This document shows positions 5,885 to 6,194 of a stretch of 6,194 nucleotides of DNA, one piece after another (positions within the stretch are counted from its first letter, which is position 1; each line of letters starts with the position of its first letter). This stretch comes from an uncultured Coriobacteriia bacterium (GTDB taxonomy: Bacteria > Actinomycetota > Coriobacteriia > Coriobacteriales > QAMH01), in contig CABURF010000077.1 in assembly GCA_902493755.1 (NCBI GenBank), positions 1 to 6,194 on the forward strand, read 5' to 3'. The notes below the pieces were generated by a model. The model was not told the DNA's origin. It saw nothing but the letters and a program-made list of their open reading frames with translations, and did not search any database. The position numbers and the translations under genes were made by a program.

Positions 5885-5891
5885 AAGGAGG
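5885..5891 (+). promoter_or_regulatory. Strong Shine-Dalgarno of the last gene
   Basis: AAGGAGG, complementary to the 16S rRNA 3' end, is six bases before ATG 5898. It fixes the start of a gene that otherwise has no stop in the window. Confidence 0.8.
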
Positions 5892-5897
5892 CCCACC

Positions 5898-6194
5898 ATG
5901 GCTGTGCGCAAGACCCTCTCCCTCTACGAGTTCGAGCACGAGTTTCGCGACTTCGGGAGGGACTACTACTCGCCGGAGGCCTACAGGTACCTCTACGAGC
6001 TTCTGGACGAAGCGAACTGCGAACTCGACGTGATAGCGGTCTGCTGCGAGTGGGCCGAATCGGATGCGCGAGAGCTTTGGAGCGAGTACGGCCACTTGGT
6101 CGGCGGCGGAGATTTCGCGAGCCGGAACCTCAAGTCGCTCATCGAGGCTCTTGAGGCCCATACGACCGTAGTCCGGCTCCCGAACGGTAGCTAC
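5898..6194 (+). CDS. Small accessory protein, DUF7222-like (partial, runs off window)
   Basis: The frame is open for 99 codons to the window edge, starting MAVRKTLSLYEFEHEF. The pattern FRDFGRDYYSPEAYRYLYELLDE...CELDVIAVCCEWAES resembles a family of short proteins common on phages, plasmids and mobile islands of gut bacteria: FRDAF or similar, then a Y-rich helix, then IELDVIALCC(D/E)(F/Y/W). I associate this pattern with the domain called DUF7222, whose function is unknown to me. The assignment is from memory. The strong Shine-Dalgarno, high GC at third positions and lack of stops support coding. The usual proteins are little longer than 100-130 residues, so most of it is probably visible. 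Its presence fits an accessory or mobile region. Confidence 0.75.
   Translation, partial: MAVRKTLSLYEFEHEFRDFGRDYYSPEAYRYLYELLDEANCELDVIAVCCEWAESDARELWSEYGHLVGGGDFASRNLKSLIEALEAHTTVVRLPNGSY

Larger units (their letters stand above)
5616..5897 (+). other. Intergenic gap between the restriction operon and the last gene
   Basis: I see no convincing gene here on either strand; the open frames that cross it show no recognisable protein features. It contains two short inverted repeats: GCTGGC-GA-GCCAGC at 5771-5784, and GAGCATC (5850-5856) with GATGCTC (5868-5874). No clear T-rich terminator follows 5615, and no good -10 box precedes 5898. Confidence 0.5.

Noticed and set aside
5398..6033. Plus-strand frame of 211 codons spanning the gap
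   Set aside because: It overlaps two better supported genes in other frames and is rich in Ser, Arg and Pro as expected for a shifted high-GC frame. It also ends inside the gene with the strong Shine-Dalgarno.
5742..6161. Minus-strand frame of 139 codons
   Set aside because: It is antisense to the gene starting at 5898, which has AAGGAGG at proper spacing and a familiar protein pattern.
1..6194. tRNA or rRNA genes
   Set aside because: No cloverleaf with the TTCRA arm and no rRNA-like sequence was seen on either strand.

Overview
The window reads as accessory, rearranged DNA from a GC-rich bacterium. High-GC codon use, a Tad-type pilus ATPase and a small accessory protein of a type common in gut Coriobacteriia phages and plasmids suggest an actinobacterium of that class. 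This taxonomy is inference, not shown by any marker gene. All family assignments come from pattern recognition without a database search, and all GC figures are hand counts.

Layout. (1) Positions 2-1215 hold the end of a Tad-locus gene, probably the TadZ/CpaE-like ATPase. It overlaps the start of a cpaF/tadA-like secretion ATPase by ATGA. The ATPase is intact through Walker A and Walker B, then breaks at the conserved site where the family normally reads ...LQAMNTGH. Its last ten codons are foreign. (2) Positions 1184 to about 1520 strongly resemble a HEARO-type structured RNA, the omega RNA (guide RNA scaffold) of IscB nucleases. No intact IscB gene follows, so this looks like a solo or decayed element that landed at an ATGA inside cpaF. 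The rest of cpaF does not resume anywhere in the window, so the right side is either rearranged or wrongly joined. (3) Positions 1600-1950 are non-coding and rich in large inverted repeats: an 18-bp stem at 1748-1786 and a palindrome of about 75 nt at 1825-1899. A TATAAT promoter candidate follows at 1973. (4) Positions 2027-4832 encode a MmeI-family (Type IIL) restriction-modification enzyme. It carries a PD-ExK nuclease, an adenine methyltransferase with FDPACGSGNF and NPPF motifs, a target-recognition domain and a C-terminal domain. One extra G near 4435-4437 splits it into two ORFs. GC falls from about 55-65% to about 30-43% near the NPPF motif, which suggests that the specificity half was acquired separately. 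(5) Positions 4835-5401 and 5394-5615 are two small unknown genes tightly coupled to the restriction gene. The first has one membrane segment. (6) After a gap of about 280 bp, a gene with a strong Shine-Dalgarno starts at 5898 and runs off the window. It resembles small DUF7222-like accessory proteins.

How it fits together. The pilus locus was probably broken by an IscB-family RNA element. Next to that scar sits a promoter-driven cassette of a Type IIL restriction enzyme and two companions, which looks like a small defence island. The most interesting points are the solo omega-RNA-like sequence, the palindromic block beside it, the mosaic and frameshifted MmeI-like gene, and its undescribed coupled partners.
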